64,000 bases of DNA, from assembly GCA_964606325.1 (NCBI GenBank), contig CAZSGE010000004.1, positions 73,015 through 137,014 on the forward strand, written 5' to 3'. Numbering within the stretch: the stretch's first letter is position 1; every line of letters begins with the position of its first letter. Shown here one piece after another: positions 8,403 through 16,348 of this stretch. Origin of the DNA: Berkiella sp964606325 (GTDB lineage: Bacteria; Pseudomonadota; Gammaproteobacteria; Berkiellales; Berkiellaceae). The position numbers were made by a program, and so were the translations under genes. Under the pieces are notes generated by a model. It did not search any database and was not told where the DNA came from. It saw only the letters and a program-made list of their open reading frames with translations.

Positions 8403-9036
8403 AACTTTTCCTCTCTTTAGGTGTAGTCTCACGTTTTTGACGATAGGCAATTAATGATTCAATGGTCCCAAGTTTAAGCCCATGACGCTCCACAAATTGC
8501 TCTAATTGAGCGCGACGGGCCATGGTACCATCTTCATTCATCACTTCACAAATCACGGCCGCTGGAAAGTGGCCTGCCAATTTGGCTAAATCGACACTGG
8601 CTTCAGTATGACCTTGGCGCGCTAAGACACCCTCTTCTTGTGCCATAATCGGAAATACGTGGCCCGGCATAGAAATATCACTAGGTTTTGCCAAAGGATT
8701 AATAGCAGTGAGAATAGTATGTGCTCTATCTTTGGCACAAATCCCAGTACTAACACCTTGGGATGCCTCAATAGACACCGTGAAATTTGCCATAAAATTT
8801 GAATAACTATCTGGCACCATGAGCTTTAAATTTAACTGTTCGCAATGCGACTTTATCAATGGCAGACAGATAAGCCCACGCGCATGAGTAGCCATAAAAT
8901 TAATATGCCACGCAGATATACTTTGTGCAGACATCACGATATCGCCTTCGTTTTCTCTACCCTCATCATCCATCATCACAACCATTTTGCCTTGGCGGAT
9001 ATCCTCGATAATGTCTTCAATTGCATGGATTGTCAT
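8383..9036 (-). CDS. ribB: 3,4-dihydroxy-2-butanone 4-phosphate synthase, single-domain
   Basis: Converts ribulose 5-phosphate to the four-carbon precursor of riboflavin. The metal/active-site stretch DDEGRENEGD is at residues 23-32, with HTEASVDLA and CEVMNEDG further on. At 217 aa it is a stand-alone RibB: the GTP cyclohydrolase II (RibA) domain found C-terminally in RibBA fusions is absent and the protein ends in a short basic tail. It sits 2 nt after ribD and its 3' end carries the ribosome site of ribH. Confidence 0.95.
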   Translation of the reverse strand: MTIHAIEDIIEDIRQGKMVVMMDDEGRENEGDIVMSAQSISAWHINFMATHARGLICLPLIKSHCEQLNLKLMVPDSYSNFMANFTVSIEASQGVSTGICAKDRAHTILTAINPLAKPSDISMPGHVFPIMAQEEGVLARQGHTEASVDLAKLAGHFPAAVICEVMNEDGTMARRAQLEQFVERHGLKLGTIESLIAYRQKRETTPKERKSYGIEIA

Positions 9037-9038
9037 TG

Positions 9039-10142
9039 TTAAAACTCATCTTCTTTTAATTTCATGATCACAAACATATCTTTTTCAATTTTTTGAGTGT
9101 GTATAAACTCACCATTCAAACAATCACTCAGCTTTGTTAAACCAGGTATTGCTGCGAAAGACTTTGCTTCGCTCCCTAATATTTTAGGGGCAATATAAAG
9201 CAACAACTCGTCTATTAAGCCATCTTGTAACAGCGCCCCTACTAACGTTGGCCCCGCTTCGATGAGCACATCATTGATTTCTTTTTCACCCAGCCATTTT
9301 AGCAAAGCACTTAAATCCACTTTGCCATTTTTTTGTGGCAATATGATGATATCATCTTGTTCTGACATGTGAGGCTTTGCCGTTGTTGCAATCAGCGTTT
9401 TGCCACTTTGCTGAAAAATGGCTTTATCTCTTGGCACCCGATTACGGGAATCAATGACAACTCTTAACGGTTGTGTGAATAAAGTCGGGTCTGGTAGAAA
9501 CGTCTCTATCTCTCTAACCGTTAAACGACAATCATCTTTAATTACAGTTTCGCTACCCGTGATTATCGCGCCACATTGAGCTCGCCACTGTTGTACATGC
9601 AATCGCGAAGCGGGGCCCGTAATCCATTGACTTTCACCGCTTTGCATGGCCACTTTGCCATCCAAACTCATGCCTATTTTTGCTCTAACATAGGGAGCGC
9701 CTCGATTCATGCGAGCAAAAAAGCCTTTATTCAATTCTGTGGCTTCTTTCTCAAGCACCCCAATACTGACGTCGATCCCAGCATTAAGTAAGGCTTGGAT
9801 ACCTTTACCTTTCACTTGCGGGTTTGGATCAATATTAGCAATAACCACGCGTTTAATTTTTGCAGCTATCAAAGCATTAACACACGGATTAGTTTTACCT
9901 ATATGCGAACAAGGTTCTAAAGTCACATAGCAAGTTGCGTCCTTACAATCAGCTAATTTCAACGCATTGATTTCAGCATGCTCAAACCCTGCTTTCCAAT
10001 GCAAGCCGCTCGCAATAACTTTTCCATCTTTCACCATCACGCAACCAACTCGTGGATTGGGATGGGTGCTATACTGGCCTTGTTTTGCTAGATCCAAAGC
10101 CATTTGCATAAAAACGATATCTTGCTCGTCAGACGACTTCAT
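9039..10142 (-). CDS. ribD: Riboflavin biosynthesis deaminase/reductase
   Basis: Bifunctional enzyme: pyrimidine deaminase (N-terminal zinc domain) and NADPH-dependent reductase (C-terminal). The zinc/catalytic residues appear as HAEINAL and TLEPCSHIGKTNPC in the first 90 residues. The reductase region contains VRAKIGMSLDGKVA and a late LIEAGPTLVGALL. From the ATG at 10142 it is 367 aa, as usual. Another ATG 12 nt further upstream also has AGGAAA, so the exact start is open. It overlaps the end of nrdR by about 14 nt. Confidence 0.95.
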   Translation of the reverse strand: MKSSDEQDIVFMQMALDLAKQGQYSTHPNPRVGCVMVKDGKVIASGLHWKAGFEHAEINALKLADCKDATCYVTLEPCSHIGKTNPCVNALIAAKIKRVVIANIDPNPQVKGKGIQALLNAGIDVSIGVLEKEATELNKGFFARMNRGAPYVRAKIGMSLDGKVAMQSGESQWITGPASRLHVQQWRAQCGAIITGSETVIKDDCRLTVREIETFLPDPTLFTQPLRVVIDSRNRVPRDKAIFQQSGKTLIATTAKPHMSEQDDIIILPQKNGKVDLSALLKWLGEKEINDVLIEAGPTLVGALLQDGLIDELLLYIAPKILGSEAKSFAAIPGLTKLSDCLNGEFIHTQKIEKDMFVIMKLKEDEF

Positions 10143-10605
10143 TTTCCTCAACATTTTCCTGGCGTAGCCGTTGAATTTCTTCTTCGAATGCATGTACATC
10201 TTGAAAACGGCGATAAACTGACGCAAATCGCACATACGCGACATGATCAATTTGTCTTAATTCATCCATTATCCAATCGCCTAGTGCTTTAGTCTGAACT
10301 TCTCGCTCGCCAAAGGCACGAAGACGCCTTTTGATTCGGCTAATGGCCTCTTCAACGCGCTCCATGCTCACGGGGCGCTTTTCAAGTGCTCTTAAAAGCC
10401 CTTGACGTAATTTTTCTTCATTAAAAGCTTCTCTAGAAGCATCGCGCTTTACCATTCTGGGTAGCGTTAATTCGGCTACTTCATAGGTGGTAAATCGCTC
10501 TTGGCATTCTTCACATTCGCGACGACGACGCACTTGATCGCCCTCAGCGGCGAAACGTGAATCCTTTACGATGGTTTCTGTGCCACCACAAAATGGACAT
10601 CGCAT
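10129..10605 (-). CDS. nrdR: Transcriptional repressor NrdR
   Basis: Zinc-ribbon plus ATP-cone repressor of ribonucleotide reductase genes. Zinc cysteines are the pairs C3/C6 and C31/C34 (CPFC, CEEC); the ATP-cone covers about 49-139 (MVKRDASREAFNEEKL start). The 158-residue length is typical, with a short acidic C-terminal tail. It lies between glyA (20-nt gap) and ribD (overlap), the usual gammaproteobacterial neighbourhood. Confidence 0.97.
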   Translation of the reverse strand: MRCPFCGGTETIVKDSRFAAEGDQVRRRRECEECQERFTTYEVAELTLPRMVKRDASREAFNEEKLRQGLLRALEKRPVSMERVEEAISRIKRRLRAFGEREVQTKALGDWIMDELRQIDHVAYVRFASVYRRFQDVHAFEEEIQRLRQENVEENEVV

Positions 10606-10625
10606 AATCGTTTAAACTCCTTTTG

Positions 10626-11891
10626 TTACGATAAGGGCGGTCCGTAAACGGGAAATTTTTTACAAAGTGAAACCACTTCTTTTCTGACACGTTCTTGAAT
10701 ACTGATATCATTGATGTTGTCTAATACATCACATATCCATGTGGCTAATAAATTTACTTCGGGTTCTTTGAAACCACGCGTGGTAATCGCTGGGGTTCCA
10801 ATTCTTAGACCACTAGTCACAAACGGCGAGCGTGGATCATTAGGGACCGTATTTTTGTTGACCGTGATATACGCATTCCCTAAAGCAGCATCTGCTTCTT
10901 TACCAGTGATGTTTTTATTAATCAAAGATACTAAAAAGAGATGATTTTCAGTGCCACCTGAAACAATCTCATATCCTCTTGCTTGTAAACCTTTCGCTAA
11001 ATCTTTCGCATTTTTAATCACTTGTTTTTGGTATTGCACAAATTCAGGCTGCATGGCCTCTTTTAATGCCACCGCTTTAGCTGCAATCACATGCATGAGC
11101 GGTCCCCCTTGGGAACCTGGAAACACCATGGAATTTATTTTCTTTTCTATATCAGGATTAGCTTTACCTAAAATAAGACCACCACGAGGACCACGTAAGG
11201 TTTTATGGGTGGTGGTGGTAGTGATATCGGCAATCGGTACAGGGTTTGGGTAAACACCTGCCGCCACAAGACCTGCCACATGTGCCATATCCACTAAAAG
11301 ATAAGCGCCAACGCTATCAGCAATGTTGCGAAAGCGTTGCCAATCAGCAACGCCTGAATAAGCCGAAAAACCTGCAACAATCATTTTAGGGCGATGTTCT
11401 TTTGCTAATGTCTCAACTTGTTCGTAATCGATCTCACCTGTTTCAGGGTTTAAACCATATTGAAACGCTTTGTATATTTTGCCAGAGAAATTCACTTTAG
11501 AACCATGGGTTAAGTGACCACCATGATCAAGGCTCATTCCTAATACAGTATCACCAGGTTCCAGTAAGGCCATATACACAGCAGCGTTCGCCTGTGATCC
11601 TGAGTGTGGCTGCACGTTAACAAAATCTGCATGGAAAATAGTTTTAGCTCGCTCAATGGCTAAACTCTCTGCCACATCGACGAATTCACAGCCGCCGTAA
11701 TAGCGTTTGCCAGGATAGCCTTCGGCATATTTATTAGTGAGATCCGAGCCTTGTGCTTCTAGGACACGAGGGCTTGCGTAATTTTCAGAGGCAATAAGTT
11801 CAATGTGTTCTAACTGGCGTTTGGTCTCATTTTCAAGTGCAACGGCAAGTTCATCATCAAAACCTTTTATTTTCATCTCTTGGCTGAACAT
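10626..11891 (-). CDS. glyA: Serine hydroxymethyltransferase
   Basis: PLP enzyme interconverting serine and glycine while charging tetrahydrofolate, the main one-carbon source. 421 aa. The PLP lysine lies in TTTTHKTLRGPRGG, with LIASENYAS near the N-terminus and HSGSQAN for substrate binding. The ATG at 11891 has AGAGG about 7-8 nt upstream. It begins the glyA-nrdR-ribDBH-nusB series and is divergent from ettA. No glycine riboswitch was recognised in the 157 nt between them. Confidence 0.97.
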   Translation of the reverse strand: MFSQEMKIKGFDDELAVALENETKRQLEHIELIASENYASPRVLEAQGSDLTNKYAEGYPGKRYYGGCEFVDVAESLAIERAKTIFHADFVNVQPHSGSQANAAVYMALLEPGDTVLGMSLDHGGHLTHGSKVNFSGKIYKAFQYGLNPETGEIDYEQVETLAKEHRPKMIVAGFSAYSGVADWQRFRNIADSVGAYLLVDMAHVAGLVAAGVYPNPVPIADITTTTTHKTLRGPRGGLILGKANPDIEKKINSMVFPGSQGGPLMHVIAAKAVALKEAMQPEFVQYQKQVIKNAKDLAKGLQARGYEIVSGGTENHLFLVSLINKNITGKEADAALGNAYITVNKNTVPNDPRSPFVTSGLRIGTPAITTRGFKEPEVNLLATWICDVLDNINDISIQERVRKEVVSLCKKFPVYGPPLS

Positions 11892-12048
11892 AGCTTATTC
11901 CTCTTAATATAGTTGCGGACCATTGTAACTCAGCTGTATGTCCTCTCCCACCCTTGAACAGGCTTTGGCCGATAAAAATCCCTTAAGAATTGAATTAATG
12001 GCCTTGATGGGGTAGCGTGTACCACAATTGACAGCCCCGGGAGCCTCT

Positions 12049-13731
12049 ATGACCTCAAATAAAACTATTTTCTCCATGATTCAAGTCGCCAAAGTGGTGC
12101 CGGTAAAACGAGAAATTTTGAAAGATATTTCACTCTCTTTCTTTTATGGCGCCAAAATAGGCGTTTTGGGTCTCAACGGCTCAGGTAAATCGACCCTATT
12201 GCGTATTATCGCTGGCGTTGACAAAGACTATGTTGGCGACATAACTTCACAGAAAGGATTACGTTTCGGTTATTTACCCCAAGAGCCACAACTCGACCTC
12301 AATAAAGATGTTCGAGGCAATATCGAAGATGGCGTCAGAGAGACTAAAGATCTTCTCGTGCGTTTTGATGAAATCAGCGCTAAATTTGCTGAGCCGATGT
12401 CCGATGATGAAATGCAAGCTTTACTTGAAGAGCAGGGGCGCCTGCAAGATAAAATTGATTCTATCGGAGCATGGGACTTAGATAGAAAATTAGAAATTGC
12501 TGCCGATGCGCTGCGTTTGCCTGCTTGGGATGCCAACGTTAACAATTTATCCGGTGGTGAGAAACGTCGTGTAGCTTTATGCAAATTATTGCTCTCTGCC
12601 CCTGACGTGTTATTGCTTGATGAGCCAACCAACCATTTAGACGCAGAAAGTGTGGCTTGGCTTGAGCAATACTTAAAAGAATTTGCAGGCACTGTCATTG
12701 CAGTTACCCATGATAGATACTTCCTAGACAATGTTGCCGGCTGGATTTTAGAGCTAGATAGAGGTCGTGGTATTCCGTTTGAAGGAAACTACAGCCACTG
12801 GTTGGGTGAGAAAGAAAAACGCCTTGAGCAAGAAAAACGCCAAGAAGCAGCACATCAACGTACCGTTCAAGCTGAGTTGGAATGGGTGCGCACCAATCCT
12901 AAAGGTCGCCGTAAGAAAAATAAAGCCCGTGTGGCCAACTTTGAAGAGCTTAATTCAAAAGAGTTTCAACAACGCAATGAAACCCAAGAGCTTTATATAC
13001 CGCCCGGTCCTCGCTTAGGTGAAAACGTTTTACAATTAAAAAACGTTTCCAAAGCCATGGGCGGCAGAATGTTGATTGAAAATCTTTCTGTTAACATTCC
13101 AAGAGGTGCCATTGTCGGCATTATTGGTCCTAACGGAGCAGGTAAAACCACACTCTTCAGAATGATTACAGGAAATGAAAAACCTGATCACGGCGAAGTG
13201 ATTGTGGGCGATACCGTTAAATTTGCTTATGTTGATCAATCACGTGACAACCTCAATGATAAAAATTCAGTCTGGCAAGAGATCTCTGAAGGTTTAGATA
13301 ATATCTCTGTGGGGCAGTTCTCTATGCCCTCGCGTGCCTATGTGGGACGCTTTAACTTTAAAGGCACCGATCAACAAAAAATCATTGGCAATTTATCCGG
13401 CGGTGAAAGAAATCGGGTGCATTTAGCAAAAGTCATTCGCAGTGGCGGTAACGTATTGCTACTTGACGAGCCCACCAACGATTTGGACGTTGAAACATTG
13501 CGTGCACTAGAAGAAGGGTTACTTTCCTTTCCTGGTTGTGTGATGGTTATTTCGCATGATAGATGGTTCCTCGATAGAGTTGCGACCCATATCCTGGCTT
13601 TTGAAGGCGATAGCGAAGTACGTTGGTTTGAAGGCAGCTACAGTGAATTTGAAAAGGATCTGTTGGAGCGCCAAGGCACTGATTCTATTCAACCACATCG
13701 GATTAAATATAAGCGTCTAGAAGAAGTGTAA
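12049..13731 (+). CDS. ettA: Energy-dependent translational throttle protein EttA (ABC-F)
   Basis: ABC-F ATPase that binds the ribosomal E site and gates the first elongation steps according to ATP/ADP ratio. Two complete ABC domains: Walker A GLNGSGKST and GPNGAGKTT, signature LSGGE twice, Walker B VLLLDEPTNHLD and VLLLDEPTNDLD. The basic inter-domain linker contains PKGRRKKNKAR. From the ATG at 12049 (GGGAG 6-7 nt upstream) it has 560 residues, the EttA length. The TTG at 12028 adds seven non-homologous residues and is rejected. Confidence 0.95.
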   Translation: MTSNKTIFSMIQVAKVVPVKREILKDISLSFFYGAKIGVLGLNGSGKSTLLRIIAGVDKDYVGDITSQKGLRFGYLPQEPQLDLNKDVRGNIEDGVRETKDLLVRFDEISAKFAEPMSDDEMQALLEEQGRLQDKIDSIGAWDLDRKLEIAADALRLPAWDANVNNLSGGEKRRVALCKLLLSAPDVLLLDEPTNHLDAESVAWLEQYLKEFAGTVIAVTHDRYFLDNVAGWILELDRGRGIPFEGNYSHWLGEKEKRLEQEKRQEAAHQRTVQAELEWVRTNPKGRRKKNKARVANFEELNSKEFQQRNETQELYIPPGPRLGENVLQLKNVSKAMGGRMLIENLSVNIPRGAIVGIIGPNGAGKTTLFRMITGNEKPDHGEVIVGDTVKFAYVDQSRDNLNDKNSVWQEISEGLDNISVGQFSMPSRAYVGRFNFKGTDQQKIIGNLSGGERNRVHLAKVIRSGGNVLLLDEPTNDLDVETLRALEEGLLSFPGCVMVISHDRWFLDRVATHILAFEGDSEVRWFEGSYSEFEKDLLERQGTDSIQPHRIKYKRLEEV

Positions 13732-13736
13732 AATCA

Positions 13737-13770
13737 GGGATTTCGAAGTAAAAGCTTGCTTCGAAATCCC
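13737..13770 (+). terminator. Strong hairpin after ettA
   Basis: A perfect 12-bp stem (GGGATTTCGAAG at 13737-13748 with its complement at 13759-13770) and a 10-nt loop containing AAGCTT, 5 nt after the ettA stop. No T-run follows, so termination may need a factor. Confidence 0.55.
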
Positions 13771-13888
13771 ATAAAATATTCACCGGTAAAGGTGCAACCA
13801 TGTAAAAATAATGCATCGCTATTACTTTATATTACACAAAAATTAGGGTAAGATGCTTAACTTTAGTTTTAGTTAAAGTTAGCAACAT

Positions 13889-14533
13889 ATGAAATTTAAA
13901 GTGCTTATCATGGTTCATTCGCGTTTTGAAGAAGGATATTTAAAACTCCAATGCGCTAATCTACTTAAACAAAGCATGGAAGTACTCATCGTTCCTTATC
14001 AAAATGCATCAGAGTCATTTGAAACCCAAGTTGCTTGCTTGAATAACGTATTAATACAACATCAAGCACATCCTGCACAAATTAAGCTTATGATTGTTGA
14101 ATCCAATTATGGACTTAAAGTAAAAGAAGACTTTCATCAGAAACTCTTCTCTTTTTTGAGTGATACATTCAAAGAAAGTGACATTATAGCTTACAGCGGT
14201 ACCGGTCACTCTTTACAAAAAGCACAAGAAAATAAAAGAATATCTATCATGTACAAAGGAAATACCCTTCCTTTGGGCTTGTGCCCTGAAACAGTATCCG
14301 AATTAGATGCTCAAAAAAGATACTACACCCTAGAAAAATTAAGAAGCCGTCTTAAATCTTTCTGTGTTAGAAATTTTGCGGTTGAAAGGATTGCAGCCAA
14401 CGAAGATCTCATGGCACTAACACCTTTAGTTACACATCAATATGATTTAGAACAGGAAATTCAAAAATTTCATTTAATTGAAATTTCTGAACCACCAGAA
14501 TTACCCGTTAGCAAAATCCGAGCTGCACAATAA
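13889..14533 (+). CDS. Unrecognised 214-aa cytoplasmic protein
   Basis: No family recognised. The protein alternates strands and helices. It opens with the strand FKVLIMVHS, followed by a helix (YLKLQCANLLKQ), then MEVLIVPYQN and IKLMIVES, a Rossmann-like alternation with GTGHS at about 108-112. It has no signal peptide or membrane segment. A small inverted repeat (AACTTTA at 13859-13865, TAAAGTT at 13874-13880) precedes the ATG and could affect expression. A strong intrinsic terminator follows, so it is probably a single-gene unit. An NAD- or nucleotide-related fold is a guess. Confidence 0.75.
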   Translation: MKFKVLIMVHSRFEEGYLKLQCANLLKQSMEVLIVPYQNASESFETQVACLNNVLIQHQAHPAQIKLMIVESNYGLKVKEDFHQKLFSFLSDTFKESDIIAYSGTGHSLQKAQENKRISIMYKGNTLPLGLCPETVSELDAQKRYYTLEKLRSRLKSFCVRNFAVERIAANEDLMALTPLVTHQYDLEQEIQKFHLIEISEPPELPVSKIRAAQ

Positions 14534-14567
14534 AAGGAGGCGGCTCAAGCCGCCCCCTTTTATTTTT
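14532..14567 (+). terminator. Intrinsic terminator
   Basis: The stem AAAAGGAGGCGGC / GCCGCCCCCTTTT with one mismatch and a 4-nt loop, directly after the stop and followed by TATTTTTAT. Confidence 0.92.
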
Positions 14568-14587
14568 ATCAATATATCAAATTCAAT

Positions 14588-15637
14588 TTAAGATACTCTT
14601 ATCCGATATTCCTTTTCCATCACCGGTAAAAAATACCTTTTATATTTACATTTGATTATCCAAGTAATTTGTGAATTACCTATTTCTAAGGTCGGATTTG
14701 CATTAGCAGGTATTGTGAACCTAATCTCGTGTTGCCTAGTCACAAGCGGTGCTTTACGCCTAAAAAAAGTGTCATTATATAAAATGTTTTCAGCATAAGC
14801 CTGTTCTTTTGTTTGCTCTAAAATTTGCACACAAACTAATGTAAAAGAGAGTGCTTTTATTTGATTGGTTTCCTTTTCAAATTGATATTCTAGTAAATAT
14901 TCTTTACCAGGATGAAACACATCTGAATTCACTTTCAAATCAATCCTAGGGTTAAAATACTTTAATACATCGACAATAACCGATACCACAAGAAATATGA
15001 CGATTAACACGCATAGCGCTAAAATAAAGGTCGGAATAATTGATAATTTTAACCCTGATCGAGGTAACCAATAATCATAATATAACATCAGTGTGACGAG
15101 CCCAGTCATGATAATGACAATTAACCCAAGCAAAATTCTTTTGACTGATGAAATATCTTGAGGAAACTCAAAATAACCTTCCTTGATACTTGGGATTAAC
15201 ACAGCTGATACTTTATTTTCTAAAAGCAACACAATACTAAAAAGAAGATAAATAAACGGCAGCAACGTGCATATCATTAAGAGTTTAAGTTGGCGATCAA
15301 GAACAACTTCTCGTGGATTATCCGGATTAACATAGCAAGTGTGAGCACTGTTTAAAGCATATTTTTTAGTAATTTCTTGATAGTTGATTAAGTTTTCCAA
15401 GCCATTGGGAACTAAGCTGATTTTGTCTCCACGATATTGCTTACCCTTATACTCATAATGATATCTTAGGTTGATGTCATTTCTAGAATAAGGAGAAAAA
15501 ATATCTTTTATTTCACAATCCACTTCTTTCCAGCTTTGAGCTGCAATAAATGTTTTCCATGGAAGGTATGTCATCCAATAGCTGAAGATGATTCCAACAA
15601 ACAAGCAAAGAAAAGTTAAAACGTTATGCTTTTTCAT
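14588..15637 (-). CDS. DUF3592-type membrane protein
   Basis: 349 residues. An N-terminal membrane helix (about 8-25) is followed by a domain with the DUF3592 pattern (W-x-x-V-x-C-x-I, then Y-x-Y-x-Y-x-G-K-x-Y-x-G-D-x-I, then C-Y-V-N-P-x-N-P-x-x-x-V-L). Three more hydrophobic segments lie at about 117-140, 170-190 and 203-228, ahead of a beta-rich C-terminal domain with RKAPLVTRQHEIRFTIP. Members are inner-membrane proteins of unknown function. It ends 21 nt from the terminator of the facing gene. Confidence 0.8.
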   Translation of the reverse strand: MKKHNVLTFLCLFVGIIFSYWMTYLPWKTFIAAQSWKEVDCEIKDIFSPYSRNDINLRYHYEYKGKQYRGDKISLVPNGLENLINYQEITKKYALNSAHTCYVNPDNPREVVLDRQLKLLMICTLLPFIYLLFSIVLLLENKVSAVLIPSIKEGYFEFPQDISSVKRILLGLIVIIMTGLVTLMLYYDYWLPRSGLKLSIIPTFILALCVLIVIFLVVSVIVDVLKYFNPRIDLKVNSDVFHPGKEYLLEYQFEKETNQIKALSFTLVCVQILEQTKEQAYAENILYNDTFFRRKAPLVTRQHEIRFTIPANANPTLEIGNSQITWIIKCKYKRYFLPVMEKEYRIRVS

Positions 15638-15668
15638 ATCTGCATTTATCTGCTTTTTTTAAGCGCAT

Positions 15669-15695
15669 AAAAAAGCCCGCGTCAGGCGGGCTTTT
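15669..15695 (-). terminator. Intrinsic terminator
   Basis: GCCCGC-gtcag-GCGGGC flanked by A-run and T-run, 14 nt beyond the stop of the small secreted protein. The T-run is on the correct side for minus-strand termination; the symmetric A/T flanks could also stop plus-strand readthrough. Confidence 0.92.
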
Positions 15696-15708
15696 TACAC
15701 GTCTTTTG

Positions 15709-16182
15709 TTATTTTTTAACATCACCGGTTGGCGCTGGAGCAGGGGCAGCAGTAGCACCGCCTTCAATCATAGTAAACTGGCAATTTTGTGCTTCAAAGT
15801 TTGAGCAAGTAGCACCATTCCATTCGAGTTTTAGTTTTTGAGTGGTTTTAAGACGAACACTTAACCAATTTGTCGTTTTACCATCTTCTGTTGGCCACTG
15901 ATAGTAACAAGTTAACTGATTGTTTTCATAATTGGCTTGCATGAATGTGAATTTGCCAGCCATTGTTTCAGCAGGTTTGGCGCTGTTTGAGAAATTATCC
16001 AAGTACCAATTTAAGTTACCCGTTTTCCAGAGCGCGCCCACACCCTCTTTGGTTGCGTGCTCAAACACACTGGTCGCTTCTGGACAATTATCGGCATTTG
16101 CTAAAAGTGGAAACATGCAAGCTGTAAATAAACATAGTACTCCGGCTGTTTTAACTTTAGAAGCTAAAAGTGCATTTTTCAT
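15709..16182 (-). CDS. Small secreted/periplasmic protein
   Basis: 157 residues from the ATG at 16182 (an ATG 12 nt upstream is also possible). It has a clear Sec signal peptide: basic N-terminus, hydrophobic core (VLCLFTACMFPLL), cleavage probably after ANA. The mature part has four cysteines that could pair (NCPEAT, LTCYYQWP, ATCSNF, QNCQF), a beta-rich pattern and a disordered Ala/Pro tail. It resembles small periplasmic DUF3757-like proteins of Legionellales, but I am not certain of the family. Own terminator, so probably monocistronic. Confidence 0.8.
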   Translation of the reverse strand: MKNALLASKVKTAGVLCLFTACMFPLLANADNCPEATSVFEHATKEGVGALWKTGNLNWYLDNFSNSAKPAETMAGKFTFMQANYENNQLTCYYQWPTEDGKTTNWLSVRLKTTQKLKLEWNGATCSNFEAQNCQFTMIEGGATAAPAPAPTGDVKK

Positions 16183-16348
16183 AAGTGGCCCCATTAATTA
16201 AATTAACATGCAATAATTATAGTATAGCTGGTAGTGCTGTGTTTTTCTCCTGGATCTATATCAAGAGTTTTAGCAATCCATACGATATTTAATGTCGAAA
16301 TGTATCGAATAATTCTTGAGTAGTTTAATCACAGGAAGAAAAAAAGCT

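Noticed and set aside
11892..12048. Glycine riboswitch upstream of glyA
   Set aside because: No paired glycine-aptamer core was recognisable in 157 nt; the region looks like an ordinary divergent promoter.
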